19,422 nucleotides of DNA from Nitrosotalea sp. (GTDB lineage: Archaea; Thermoproteota; Nitrososphaeria; Nitrososphaerales; Nitrosopumilaceae). Each line of letters starts with the position of its first letter. The first letter of the stretch is position 1. Both the position numbers and the translations under genes were made by a program. Location of the stretch: the NCBI GenBank assembly GCA_023252335.1, contig JAJPEA010000012.1, positions 1 to 19,422 of the forward strand, read 5' to 3'. Below are positions 1 through 7,534 of the stretch, one piece after another. Under the pieces are notes generated by a model. It was not told the DNA's origin. It did no database searches and saw only the letters and a program-made list of their open reading frames with translations.

Positions 1-78
1 AACCAGAACCTAAAGTTGAACTAAAACCAGAACCTAAAGTTGAACTAAAACCAGAACCTAAAGTTGAACTAAAACCAG
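1..78 (+). repeat. 24-bp coding tandem repeat (PEPKVELK units)
   Basis: Three identical 24-base units start at bases 3, 27 and 51, and a fourth diverges after its first bases. Each unit encodes PEPKVELK in frame with the partial CDS. The array is cut by the window edge, so the copy number is a minimum. Identity at the DNA level, including third positions, indicates recent expansion. Confidence 0.9.
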
Positions 79-362
79 ATTCTGAACAAGAAATATCTGA
101 AGATCCATTTGCTGGAATATCCACAAAAGACATAGAAAAATATTCTGATCTATATGATGTATCGCCTCCAGAAAATGATATTCAAGCAAACAAACTTGCA
201 TCAGATATTAAAAAGTGGATTTCTGCAGGACGACCAAAAACTAAGAAAGATGAACCACAAACAGAATCTAAACCTGAATTAAAATCTGAAAAGGAAACAA
301 CTGAAGAGTCAAATGAGAAGCCTATAAAGAAACGTTCGTTATTTGGATGGATGAAGAAATGA
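1..362 (+). CDS. C-terminal part of an unidentified charged, repeat-containing protein (5' end outside window)
   Basis: An open frame enters from the left edge (first full codon at base 3) and ends at TGA 360-362, giving 119 residues. It begins with perfect tandem copies of the octapeptide PEPKVELK, continues through an acidic, Pro/Glu/Lys-rich stretch, has one possibly folded segment in the middle (around 'STKDIEKYSDLYDV' and 'ASDIKKWISAG'), and ends in a basic tail, 'KKRSLFGWMKK'. The composition suggests a disordered linker or tail attached to a domain that lies outside the window. The stop codon overlaps the likely argF start as ATGA, so the two are probably co-transcribed and translationally coupled. 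I do not recognise the family and assign no function. That it is coding is supported by the uninterrupted frame and the in-frame repeat unit. Confidence 0.75.
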   Translation, partial: PEPKVELKPEPKVELKPEPKVELKPDSEQEISEDPFAGISTKDIEKYSDLYDVSPPENDIQANKLASDIKKWISAGRPKTKKDEPQTESKPELKSEKETTEESNEKPIKKRSLFGWMKK

Positions 363-1273
363 AAGTAAAAACAAAAGATCTACTCACATTAAATGAGCTG
401 AATAAAAATGAATTACTTGGAATAATCGATAGTGCGATAAAACTAAAAAAAGATCTCAAAAAAGGAATTTCTAAACCTCTTTTAAAAAATAAAACACTTG
501 CTATGATTTTTCAAAAGCCTTCAACTCGTACGAGAGTAAGCTTTGAAACTGGAATGTTTCAATTGGGTGGTCATGCCCTCAATTTATCTGCAGATGATTT
601 ACAGCTAAAACGGGGCGAAACAATAGAAGATACTGCCAAGACTCTCTCAAGGTACGTTGATGTAATTATGGCAAGAGTGTATTCACATGAGGAAGTAGAA
701 ATACTGGCGAAAAATTCAACCATTCCTGTAATAAATGGACTCTCGGATTCTTTTCATCCGTGTCAGATATTGGCAGATCTCATGACAATCAAAGAGAAAA
801 AGAAAAAGCTCAAGGGATTAAAAATTGCATGGATTGGAGACGGAAACAATGTATGTAATTCTATGATTTATGGATGTGCAAAAACATCCGTTGACATTAC
901 AATTGCAACTCCCAAAGGTTACGAGCCAAATCACGATATAATAAAAGAATCAAAAAAATTCATAGATATTCAATTATTGAGCGATCCAGTACTGGCAGTA
1001 AAAAATGCCGATGTTGTGGTAACTGACACATTTGTTTCAATTCATCACCAAGCAACAGATCGGACAAAGGACTTTCTACCTCATTTTCAAGTAAATTCTA
1101 ATTTAATGAAAAAAGCAAATCATGATGCAATTTTCTTGCATTGTCTTCCTGCAAAAAGAGGTCAAGAGGTTACAGGTGAAGTAATCGATGGTCCACAATC
1201 TGTAATATGGGATGAAGCAGAAAATAGACTTCATGCGCAAAAGGCATTGATGGCTTCTCTGCTCAGAGTCTAA
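359..1273 (+). CDS. argF: Ornithine carbamoyltransferase
   Basis: Cytosolic arginine-biosynthesis enzyme that joins ornithine and carbamoyl phosphate to make citrulline. About 304 residues, the usual length for the family. The carbamoyl-phosphate-binding STRTR motif is at residues 55-59, the HPCQ motif lies in 'FHPCQILADL', and the ornithine-binding HCLP motif is near the C-terminus in 'HCLPAKRGQEVT'; these separate OTCase from aspartate carbamoyltransferase. I choose ATG 359 because it forms an ATGA overlap with the upstream stop and gives a normal N-terminus. An in-frame ATG at 347 would add four residues (MDEE). It sits directly before the ribosomal operon, 46 bases from rpl18, an unusual neighbour for an amino-acid gene. 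That spacer holds a separate TATA-like box, so the ribosomal genes need not depend on argF transcription. Confidence 0.95.
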   Translation: MKVKTKDLLTLNELNKNELLGIIDSAIKLKKDLKKGISKPLLKNKTLAMIFQKPSTRTRVSFETGMFQLGGHALNLSADDLQLKRGETIEDTAKTLSRYVDVIMARVYSHEEVEILAKNSTIPVINGLSDSFHPCQILADLMTIKEKKKKLKGLKIAWIGDGNNVCNSMIYGCAKTSVDITIATPKGYEPNHDIIKESKKFIDIQLLSDPVLAVKNADVVVTDTFVSIHHQATDRTKDFLPHFQVNSNLMKKANHDAIFLHCLPAKRGQEVTGEVIDGPQSVIWDEAENRLHAQKALMASLLRV

Positions 1274-1283
1274 CGTTTATAAG
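1274..1283 (+). promoter_or_regulatory. Probable TATA box for the rpl18 operon
   Basis: CGTTTATAAG lies just after the argF stop. With the usual archaeal spacing of about 26 bases, transcription would start near 1305, leaving a leader of about 15 bases before the rpl18 ATG at 1320. Judged from sequence only. Confidence 0.5.
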
Positions 1284-1319
1284 AGCTTCACCAAAATTTT
1301 TTGTAAATAGGTTTAGCAG

Positions 1320-1808
1320 ATGGCATATTCACAAATATTACGTAGATCTAGGGATGAGAAGACCAACTACAAGAAGAGAAGACATCTTCTTATGGGTAGA
1401 AGAGACTTTATCACAGTTCAGATATCAAACGAAAATACCCTTGTACAAATTCATAAACCTGAAATGGAAGGTGACAAGGTTCTTTCATCAGCTCATTCCA
1501 GATCGCTTCTAAGTAAGGGCTGGAAGGGATCTAGAAAGAGTATACCTGCAGCATATCTCACTGGTTACTTGGCAGGTAAGAAAGCACTTGCAAGTGGAAC
1601 AAAGAGTGCAGTACTTTATACTGGTACTAGAAAATACACTCAAAGAATTGCAGCAGCATTGAAAGGAATAATAGATGCAGGTCTAGAAGTACCTGCAGAC
1701 GCAGAAACTTTTCCATCTGAAGAGAGGATTAGTGGCAAGCATCTTAAAATTGCAAATGAAATTGATAAAGTAAAATCTGCAATAGATAATGAGGTTAAAT
1801 CCAAATGA
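1320..1808 (+). CDS. rpl18: Large-subunit ribosomal protein uL18 (L18, archaeal type)
   Basis: A 5S-rRNA-binding protein of the large-subunit central protuberance. The 162-residue basic product carries archaeal/eukaryotic L18 features: the N-terminal 'RRSRDEKTNYKKRR' segment, then 'RRDFITVQIS', and 'AYLTGYLAGKKAL' in the conserved alpha-helical part. In most archaea this gene follows rpl32e and rpl19e; here argF is immediately upstream instead. Its stop overlaps the rps5 start (ATGA, 1805-1808), so it is the first gene of a compact ribosomal/translocon operon. The extended Glu/Lys-rich C-terminal helix is normal for archaeal homologues. Confidence 0.95.
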   Translation: MAYSQILRRSRDEKTNYKKRRHLLMGRRDFITVQISNENTLVQIHKPEMEGDKVLSSAHSRSLLSKGWKGSRKSIPAAYLTGYLAGKKALASGTKSAVLYTGTRKYTQRIAAALKGIIDAGLEVPADAETFPSEERISGKHLKIANEIDKVKSAIDNEVKSK

Positions 1809-2440
1809 GTAGAACAGAACAGAGATCAAGACCACCAAGAAGGGAACCAGAACAAGTATGGACTCCAAGAACAAAATTGGGGACACTAGTGGCAACTGAC
1901 AAGATTACATCCATGAAAGAAATTTATGAAAATGGTTATAGAATTCAAGAGGCTGGAATTATTAAAAAATTATTGCCAGGAATTAAAACTGAAGTAATAG
2001 ATGTTGGAATTGTTCAAAAACAAACAACCAACGGCGAGTATACTAGATTCAAGGCACTTGTTGCAGCAGGAGATGAAAATGGTTGGTTAGGAATAGGACA
2101 AGGAAAATCAAAACAAATGAGAATTGCAATTGAAAAAGCAACAAATCAAGCTTATCTTAATGTAAGTCCGGTAAAACTTGGATGTGGAAGTTGGGAGTGC
2201 AGATGTGAACAACACCATTCAGTTCCATTCAAAGTCCGAGGAAGAGGTGGAAGTGTTACAGTGGAAGTTATTCCAGGCCCAAGAGGTCTTGGTCTTGTAG
2301 CAGGTGGAAATATTAGAAATCTTCTAAAATTAGCTGGTTTAAAGGATGCTTGGACAAAAAGTACAGGATCAACAAACACCATGACTTCTACATCACGCGC
2401 TGTTTTGGACTGTTTGAGACAAACATTTAGTCAGGGTTGA
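1805..2440 (+). CDS. rps5: Small-subunit ribosomal protein uS5 (S5, archaeal type)
   Basis: A 211-residue protein of the 30S subunit that lines the mRNA entry region and contributes to decoding fidelity. The N-terminal double-stranded-RNA-binding fold includes 'GWLGIGQGKSKQMRIAIEKA'. The central 'CGSWECRC...HHSVPF' segment is typical of archaeal/eukaryotic S5 and absent from bacterial ones. The C-terminal domain has 'GPRGLGLVAGGNIRNLLKLAG'. It starts at an ATG that overlaps the rpl18 stop by four bases, and its TGA overlaps a TTG that could be an alternative rpl30 start. Order and composition match the archaeal spc operon tail. Confidence 0.96.
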   Translation: MSRTEQRSRPPRREPEQVWTPRTKLGTLVATDKITSMKEIYENGYRIQEAGIIKKLLPGIKTEVIDVGIVQKQTTNGEYTRFKALVAAGDENGWLGIGQGKSKQMRIAIEKATNQAYLNVSPVKLGCGSWECRCEQHHSVPFKVRGRGGSVTVEVIPGPRGLGLVAGGNIRNLLKLAGLKDAWTKSTGSTNTMTSTSRAVLDCLRQTFSQG

Positions 2441-2448
2441 ATGAAGAT

Positions 2449-2916
2449 ATGGGTAAAGCTTTCTTAATAGTTAGAATGAAGGGAACCGTCAATGTTCCTT
2501 ACTGGGCTAACACTACGATGGATCTTCTAAACTTGGATAAAAGATTCAGAGCTACCATAATCCCAGAGAAAGATAACACAAAAGGAATGCTTGACAAGAT
2601 TAAACATTATGTATCATGGCAGGAAATTGATGTGTCCACCACAAAAGAATTGTTGGAAAAAAAGGCACGCAAAGGTGGATACCAAAAAATTACTGATGCA
2701 GATATGGCTCAATTAGGATTCAAAAATACTGATGAACTTGCAAAATCACTTGCTGAAGGTTCTGTCACATTATCTAAACTAAAACCACTAAAACCATGGT
2801 TTGCTCTATCACCACCCAAACATGGATTCAAACGAAATACCAAGAAGATGTATGGCGAAGGAGGAGTTCTTGGTAGTCACAAAGAACTACTTGCACAAGT
2901 GAGGTTAATGATGTAA
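2449..2916 (+). CDS. rpl30: Large-subunit ribosomal protein uL30 (L30, archaeal long form)
   Basis: Ribosomal protein of the 50S subunit; the 155-residue product is the long archaeal form (bacterial L30 is about 60 residues). Recognisable parts are the N-terminal beta strand 'AFLIVRMKG', the 'TTMDLLNLDKRFRATIIP' helix-strand, and the archaeal C-terminal extension 'ALSPPKHGFKRNTKKMYGEGGVLG'. ATG 2449 gives the usual short N-terminus before the first strand and has a weak purine-rich AGGGTTGA 8 bases upstream. An in-frame TTG at 2437, overlapping the rps5 stop, would add four residues (MNED) and cannot be excluded. The gene lies between rps5 and rpl15 as in other archaea. Confidence 0.93.
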   Translation: MGKAFLIVRMKGTVNVPYWANTTMDLLNLDKRFRATIIPEKDNTKGMLDKIKHYVSWQEIDVSTTKELLEKKARKGGYQKITDADMAQLGFKNTDELAKSLAEGSVTLSKLKPLKPWFALSPPKHGFKRNTKKMYGEGGVLGSHKELLAQVRLMM

Positions 2917-2917
2917 A

Positions 2918-3340
2918 ATGCCAACAAGAGCCAGAAAAACAAGAAAATACAGAGGAAGTAGACATTGTGGTTGGGGACAAATAGGTCAGCACAGAGCAAG
3001 TGGTCACAAAGGAGGACTTGGTCAATCTGGTTTGCATAAACATCATTTCATACGGATGCTAATGACTGATCCGAAACATTTCGGTCATGATTCTACTCAC
3101 CCACCACATCCAAATCTTGTCCGTAAATGGGTCAGCGTAAGGGACTTGGATGATATCTTTGCAAAATCTGGAAAACAGGAAGGTGGAAAGAAATTGATAG
3201 ACCTTACTGAACTAGGCTATGACAAGCTGTTAGGAGGAGGACAGACTGAAAATGCTTATGTTGTTAAGGTGGAAAAATTCTCTGCTTCCGCCGAAGAAAA
3301 GGTAAAAAAATCTGGTGGCGAGGTGCAAGCAGTAGCTTGA
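2918..3340 (+). CDS. rpl15: Large-subunit ribosomal protein uL15 (L15, archaeal type)
   Basis: A 140-residue, Gly/His/Arg-rich 50S protein important in late large-subunit assembly. The N-terminal 'RKTRKYRGSRHCGWGQIGQHRASGHKGG' region (given here only as landmark, residues 6-33) is the glycine-rich rRNA-binding tail characteristic of archaeal L15. The C-terminal beta-alpha domain covers residues 70-130 ('VSVRDLDDIF', 'YDKLLGGG'). The ATG follows the rpl30 stop by one base, with a GAGGT 12 bases upstream inside rpl30. Its own 3' end carries the Shine-Dalgarno and the TTG start of secY, so the two are coupled. Confidence 0.95.
   Translation: MPTRARKTRKYRGSRHCGWGQIGQHRASGHKGGLGQSGLHKHHFIRMLMTDPKHFGHDSTHPPHPNLVRKWVSVRDLDDIFAKSGKQEGGKKLIDLTELGYDKLLGGGQTENAYVVKVEKFSASAEEKVKKSGGEVQAVA
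3320..3325 (+). promoter_or_regulatory. Shine-Dalgarno GAGGTG deciding the TTG start of secY
   Basis: GAGGTG inside the last codons of rpl15 is complementary to the conserved archaeal 16S rRNA 3' end (CACCUC) and lies 11 bases before TTG 3337. This supports TTG 3337, which overlaps the rpl15 stop, over the in-frame ATG at 3382. Confidence 0.7.
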
Positions 3341-4776
3341 CAGCAGAAGAAGGTACAGCCTCTGCCGGTTTTTTAAAAACTATGATCTCAAAAGCTGAGG
3401 TCTACATTCCACAAGTACCAAAACCGAAAAAGAAAATTTCACTTCAAGTCCGTTTGATGTGGTGTGGAATTGCATTATTCATTTACATGATAATGGGCCA
3501 GACTCCTCTATACGGAGCATCTACACCGTCTTTTGACTTTCTTGCATTTGCCAGAGTAATTTTTGCCTCACAACAAGGTACATTGATTGAACTTGGAATT
3601 GGACCTATTGTAACAGCTGGACTCTTGATGCAACTTTTAAAAGGTTCTGAGATATTTCATCTTGATTTTAAAAAGCCAGAGGACAGAGAACTGTACCAAA
3701 CGGCAACTAAGATTGTTACTTACATAGTAATCATAGCCGAGTCTTCCTTGTATGGAATGGCAGTTTATGGACCAAGAATGCCCAATCACGAAGCTATCTT
3801 CATTCTGATAGGACAGCTAATAGGCGCATCTGTGATAATCATGTTACTAGATGAACTAGTGCAAAAAGGATGGGGACTTGGCAGTGGAATTAGTTTGTTT
3901 ATTGCAGCAGGTGTAGCCCAGCAAGTAGTTTGGAGTTTGTTTAGCCCAGTGCCTGCAGGAGATGGAGGCCCAGTGGGTGTATTTGCAAATATTATACATG
4001 GTGCGATACATCATGACTTTTCTAATCTCTTTTTCCGGTCTAATCAGTTACCTGGCATATTTGGTCTGTTCATAACAGCTGGAGTTTTACTGATTCTTGT
4101 CTATACGCAAGGAATCAAGATCGAAATACCTATTGTATCTACAAAATACAGAGGATTTTCTGCCGTGTATCCAATCAAGTTGATGTATGTATCTAACATT
4201 CCAGTAATTTTGGCTTCTGCACTTACTGCTAATGCTGTATTTGTAGGACAAATCATGTGGGCTAACTTTAATCCGCGAAATGCAAACCCCTTCATGAATT
4301 TCTTGGGAATGTTTGATCCTACCTCTCCATCCACTCCTACTGGAGGTATACTTTACTATGTTACAGCACCACGTGGTCTTGACATTGTTGCATTAGATCC
4401 GACAAGAGCTGTTCTGTATATCTTGTTCATGGTGGGAATAGTTGTCTTATTTGGTAGATTATGGATTGAACTTGGAGGTCTTTCTGCAAAGAGTGCAGCA
4501 AAGAACTTGCTTGATGCTGAAGTACAAATCCCTGGTTTTAGACGTTCAAACCAACCTGTTGAAAACCTATTACAAAAATACATTCCATCTGTCACTATAA
4601 TTGGTTCTATCATACTGGGATTGTTAGCTGGTACTTCTGATGTACTAGGAACATTTGGATCAGGGACAGGAATGTTGTTAACAGTTGATATCTTGATTAA
4701 CTATTACAATTTACTTGTTCGAGAAAGAGTCGAAGAAGTAATGCCTGCCCTGGGTGCATTGCTTGGTAGAAAGTAA
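3337..4776 (+). CDS. secY: Protein translocase subunit SecY (Sec61 alpha homologue)
   Basis: Central pore of the Sec translocon in the cytoplasmic membrane; it exports unfolded proteins and releases membrane proteins laterally. The 479-residue product has about ten hydrophobic helices, the first near residues 42-60 ('VRLMWCGIALFIYMI'), the plug-region sequence 'GASTPSFDF', the conserved 'LGIGPIVTAGLLMQLL' helix, 'GLGSGISLFIAAGVAQ', and the cytosolic loop 'PIVSTKYRGFSAVYPIKLMYVSNIPVI' (residues about 266-292) that contacts ribosomes. TTG 3337 overlaps the rpl15 stop and has a good Shine-Dalgarno; ATG 3382 would shorten the protein by 15 residues. The end overlaps adk. SecE and SecG homologues are not in the window. 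Confidence 0.96.
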   Translation: MTAEEGTASAGFLKTMISKAEVYIPQVPKPKKKISLQVRLMWCGIALFIYMIMGQTPLYGASTPSFDFLAFARVIFASQQGTLIELGIGPIVTAGLLMQLLKGSEIFHLDFKKPEDRELYQTATKIVTYIVIIAESSLYGMAVYGPRMPNHEAIFILIGQLIGASVIIMLLDELVQKGWGLGSGISLFIAAGVAQQVVWSLFSPVPAGDGGPVGVFANIIHGAIHHDFSNLFFRSNQLPGIFGLFITAGVLLILVYTQGIKIEIPIVSTKYRGFSAVYPIKLMYVSNIPVILASALTANAVFVGQIMWANFNPRNANPFMNFLGMFDPTSPSTPTGGILYYVTAPRGLDIVALDPTRAVLYILFMVGIVVLFGRLWIELGGLSAKSAAKNLLDAEVQIPGFRRSNQPVENLLQKYIPSVTIIGSIILGLLAGTSDVLGTFGSGTGMLLTVDILINYYNLLVRERVEEVMPALGALLGRK

Positions 4777-5353
4777 GCGTGTCATAATTGTGGGAATTCC
4801 AGGTGTTGGAAAGACCACAGTTGTATCACGAGTAGTAGAATTGTTAAAAGAAAAAAGCATCAGGGTGAGTGTATCAATTTTTGGAACCGTAATGTTTGAT
4901 GAAGCAAAAAAGAAAGGAGTACAAAATAGAGATGATCTTAGAAAACTTTCTGTCAAGGAACAAAAAGAATTACAATCCATGGCTGCAAGAACCATATCTT
5001 CTATTGATGACGACGTGATAATTGTGGATACGCATGCATTCATTTCAACAAAAGAGGGGTTTTATCCTGGACTTCCACACAATGTTTTAGAAATTCTCAA
5101 TCCTGATAGTTTTATTATGATAACTGCACGACCTGAAGAGATCTATAATCGTAGAATGACTGACACAACTAGAACTAGGGACATTGTATCAATTGATGAA
5201 ATAAAAAAAGAGCTTGATGTTACTAGTGCAATGCTATCTACCTGTTCAATACTATGTGGTTCTCCTATCAAGATGGTTCTTAACACAGAAGGCAAAGTTG
5301 ATGAAGCGGCACGAGGAATTCTAAATGCAATGGGGTTTAACAATGGAACATAG
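4763..5353 (+). CDS. adkA: Archaeal adenylate kinase (AdkA family)
   Basis: Interconverts AMP + ATP and 2 ADP. The sequence matches the archaeal trimeric-type adenylate kinase, not the bacterial Adk: P-loop 'GIPGVGKT' at residues 11-18, 'FGTVMFDEA', 'NRDDLRKLS', 'VDTHAFISTKEGFYPGLP' and the arginine-rich 'NRRMTDTTRTRD'. The length of about 196 residues is normal. The start is uncertain: TTG 4763 gives 'MVESKRVIIVGIPG' and has GGGTG six bases upstream, while GTG 4754 would add three residues. Either overlaps the end of secY. adk next to secY is common in both archaea and bacteria, although the enzymes are from different subfamilies. Confidence 0.93.
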   Translation: MVESKRVIIVGIPGVGKTTVVSRVVELLKEKSIRVSVSIFGTVMFDEAKKKGVQNRDDLRKLSVKEQKELQSMAARTISSIDDDVIIVDTHAFISTKEGFYPGLPHNVLEILNPDSFIMITARPEEIYNRRMTDTTRTRDIVSIDEIKKELDVTSAMLSTCSILCGSPIKMVLNTEGKVDEAARGILNAMGFNNGT

Positions 5354-5975
5354 CATATTTCTTAATTTCATAAATTCTATAGTACTTCAGATACCTGGTC
5401 TGAGCAGAGGGCCATTAGGTAGTGCAAACCCCATAGTAAAGGGAATGATCCCGTCTGCCTTTGGTATAATGGGCATATCTGTAGGCTTGAACCTGCTTAA
5501 TGCAATAATAAAACGAAAGATGGTTGACCAAGAAAAACTCAAAAGACTACTCAAGGAGACTAGAGCCTGGCAAAAGGAAAGAATGGCAGCATTCAAGGCA
5601 AAAGATCAGGCCAAGACAGATGAGCTCAACAAAAAATCTGCATACATGAACAAGATGAACATGGAGGTAATGCAGATGAACATGAGACCAATGATGTTTA
5701 CATTTCTTCCATTGATTCTTGTCTTTTATTTCGTACTTCCTCCACTATTTTCCTACACTGTGGCACTATCGCCAATATCGTTGAATTTCATACCTGGTGG
5801 ATTTTTTGAGTTGACCTGTACTGCTGCCAAAGTTGCAGACTCTCAAATTGCAGGACACCCTAGTATTTGTCATCATGTAAACGAGTTGTATTTCTGGGCA
5901 TGGTACTTTCTTTCATCTGCTGCCTTTAGCGGTATCATAATGAGAATTACAAAGACTACAATGGATACAAGCTAA
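5343..5975 (+). CDS. DUF106 / EMC3-TMCO1-type membrane insertase homologue (Oxa1/YidC superfamily)
   Basis: A roughly 210-residue integral membrane protein of the archaeal DUF106 family, distantly related to YidC/Oxa1, EMC3 and Get1, thought to help insert membrane proteins. It shows a hydrophobic segment near residues 28-48, a long charged coiled-coil region (about 50-100: 'QEKLKRLLKETRAWQKERMAAFKAK'-like, cytosolic in the family), a methionine-rich stretch ('NKMNMEVMQMNMRPMM'), a second TM (about 112-132) and a third near the C-terminus. Methionine-rich cytosolic helices are typical of this group. ATG 5343 overlaps the adk stop; ATG 5325 would add six residues. Placement two genes after secY fits a role beside the translocon, but that role is inferred from family and context. 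Confidence 0.88.
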   Translation: MEHSIFLNFINSIVLQIPGLSRGPLGSANPIVKGMIPSAFGIMGISVGLNLLNAIIKRKMVDQEKLKRLLKETRAWQKERMAAFKAKDQAKTDELNKKSAYMNKMNMEVMQMNMRPMMFTFLPLILVFYFVLPPLFSYTVALSPISLNFIPGGFFELTCTAAKVADSQIAGHPSICHHVNELYFWAWYFLSSAAFSGIIMRITKTTMDTS

Positions 5976-5976
5976 A

Positions 5977-6561
5977 TTGCTTCGCTCAGTAATAATTTCT
6001 GGTCCACCAGCCATTGGAAAGACTACAATAGCAAAAGGACTGGGTGATAAATTCAATCTGAAATATCTGAGCGGAGGCGATGTGTTAAAAGAAATGGCCA
6101 AGGATCAAGGCTTTCAAACTGATAGGGATGATTTCTGGGATACTGAAGACGGAATGCATTTTCTAAATATACGAAAAGGTAATCCTGAATTTGACAAAGA
6201 GGTAGACGAAAAACTGAAAAAAATATTTCTAACAGAAGATGTAATCATAACAAGCTATACGCTACCTTGGTTAGTTAAAGATGGCATTAAAATTTGGCTT
6301 GCAGGATCACATGAAAATAGTGCTAAAAGGATGACAACAAGAGATGACATATCTATACAAGATGCACTTGAGATAGTCAAAAAACGATATGATGAAAATA
6401 AAACGCTATACCACAAACTTTATGGTTTTAATTTTGGCGAGGATCTATCTGTGTTCAATACGATAATCGCTACCGATAATCTAGGGCCAGATCAAGTCCT
6501 TGAACAAGCAAAAAATGCAGTGAAAAATTACTATGACTCTCAAACAATTACAAAATCTTAG
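5977..6561 (+). CDS. cmk: Cytidylate kinase (archaeal, CMK type 2)
   Basis: Phosphorylates CMP/dCMP to the diphosphates. The 194-residue product has the P-loop 'GPPAIGKT' (residues 9-16), 'LKYLSGGDVLKEMA' (NMP-binding start, cf. archaeal CMK 'SAGxxFR'), 'IITSYTLPWLV' and the lid-type 'RMTTRDDISIQDAL...KKRYDENKTLY'. The short archaeal form lacks the bacterial insert. Start is TTG 5977, directly after the preceding TAA; no ATG exists that keeps the P-loop. It overlaps cbf5 by 29 bases. cmk-truB/cbf5 adjacency near secY is a recurrent archaeal arrangement. Confidence 0.9.
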   Translation: MLRSVIISGPPAIGKTTIAKGLGDKFNLKYLSGGDVLKEMAKDQGFQTDRDDFWDTEDGMHFLNIRKGNPEFDKEVDEKLKKIFLTEDVIITSYTLPWLVKDGIKIWLAGSHENSAKRMTTRDDISIQDALEIVKKRYDENKTLYHKLYGFNFGEDLSVFNTIIATDNLGPDQVLEQAKNAVKNYYDSQTITKS

Positions 6562-7531
6562 AGTAGTAGACCAAGACATCACAAACGATGCCTATGGTAC
6601 ATATTATGACAAAAGATCAATTGAACAACTTTTAGAATATGGTTTTATTCTGCTTGACAAACCAAATGGTCCGACAAGCCATGAGACTGTATCGTGGGTA
6701 AAAAAAATATTACATGTTCCAAAAGCAGGTCATAGTGGTACACTTGATCCTCAAGTTTCTGGGCTTTTACCAATAGGACTAGGCGAAGCTACCAAGGCTC
6801 TCATAGTTTTATTACTTGGACCAAAAGAATATCATGCACTTGGAAGACTGCATACGCTTCCACCAAAAGAAAAGCTAAATGATGTGCTCAAACAACTCAC
6901 AGGCAAGATATTCCAAAAACCGCCGCAAAGATCTGCAGTATCTAGACAAACTAGAATAAGACATGTATATGAAATCGAAGTCATCGAACAAAAAGAACGA
7001 CTCTTGCTCCTTAGAATTTTATGTGAAGCAGGAACGTACGTTAGGAAAATTTTCTATGATATGGGAGAAATTCTTAGTGAGGGTGCAACTATGATTGAGC
7101 TTCGAAGGACTCGAGTGGGGCACTTTAATGAAGATTCCAATCTAGTAAAAATGCATGACCTAGTTGATGCATATGCATTGTGGAAAGAAAATGGCGACGA
7201 TACTAAACTACGGAAAATAATGATGCCAATTGAAGTTACGTTAAGTGAGATAAAATCTGTCGTGATAAGAGACTCGGCAGTTGATGCCTTGTGTCATGGG
7301 GCACAGCTTGCAATACCTGGAATTCTTGAAATATCGCCTGGACTAAAGAGTGGAGATTTTGCTGCGATATATACACAAAAGGGCGAGATTGTGGCCCTTG
7401 CAGAAGCAACCCTAAACGAGGATGAAATTGTTGAAAATACCAAAGGCTTTGCCTTTAAAATAAAGCGAATCATCATGGCTCCAAATACATATCCAAAAAG
7501 TTGGAGATCAAAGGCCGTAGTTAACAATTAA
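6533..7531 (+). CDS. cbf5: tRNA/rRNA pseudouridine synthase Cbf5 (box H/ACA RNP catalytic subunit)
   Basis: TruB-family enzyme that works with box H/ACA guide RNAs, Nop10, Gar1 and L7Ae on rRNA, and can make Psi55 in tRNA. The catalytic aspartate is D72 in 'GHSGTLDPQVSGLLPIGLG'; 'EAGTYVRKIFYDMG' is the conserved TruB motif in the second half of the catalytic domain. The C-terminal PUA domain covers about residues 240-320 ('VIRDSAVDALCHGAQLAIPGI', 'GEIVALAEA'). The 332-residue length is normal for archaeal Cbf5. ATG 6533 lies 29 bases inside cmk; no better start is visible. It is the last gene of the operon: a stem-loop follows four bases after its stop. Confidence 0.95.
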   Translation: MTLKQLQNLRVVDQDITNDAYGTYYDKRSIEQLLEYGFILLDKPNGPTSHETVSWVKKILHVPKAGHSGTLDPQVSGLLPIGLGEATKALIVLLLGPKEYHALGRLHTLPPKEKLNDVLKQLTGKIFQKPPQRSAVSRQTRIRHVYEIEVIEQKERLLLLRILCEAGTYVRKIFYDMGEILSEGATMIELRRTRVGHFNEDSNLVKMHDLVDAYALWKENGDDTKLRKIMMPIEVTLSEIKSVVIRDSAVDALCHGAQLAIPGILEISPGLKSGDFAAIYTQKGEIVALAEATLNEDEIVENTKGFAFKIKRIIMAPNTYPKSWRSKAVVNN

Positions 7532-7534
7532 AAA

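Noticed and set aside
1..78. Repeat array considered as CRISPR
   Set aside because: Units are contiguous without spacers and encode an in-frame octapeptide.
4101..4613. Open frames on the minus strand inside secY (77 and 85 residues)
   Set aside because: They lie wholly within a well-supported secY, have no promoter or family signal, and reflect antisense frames of a hydrophobic coding sequence.
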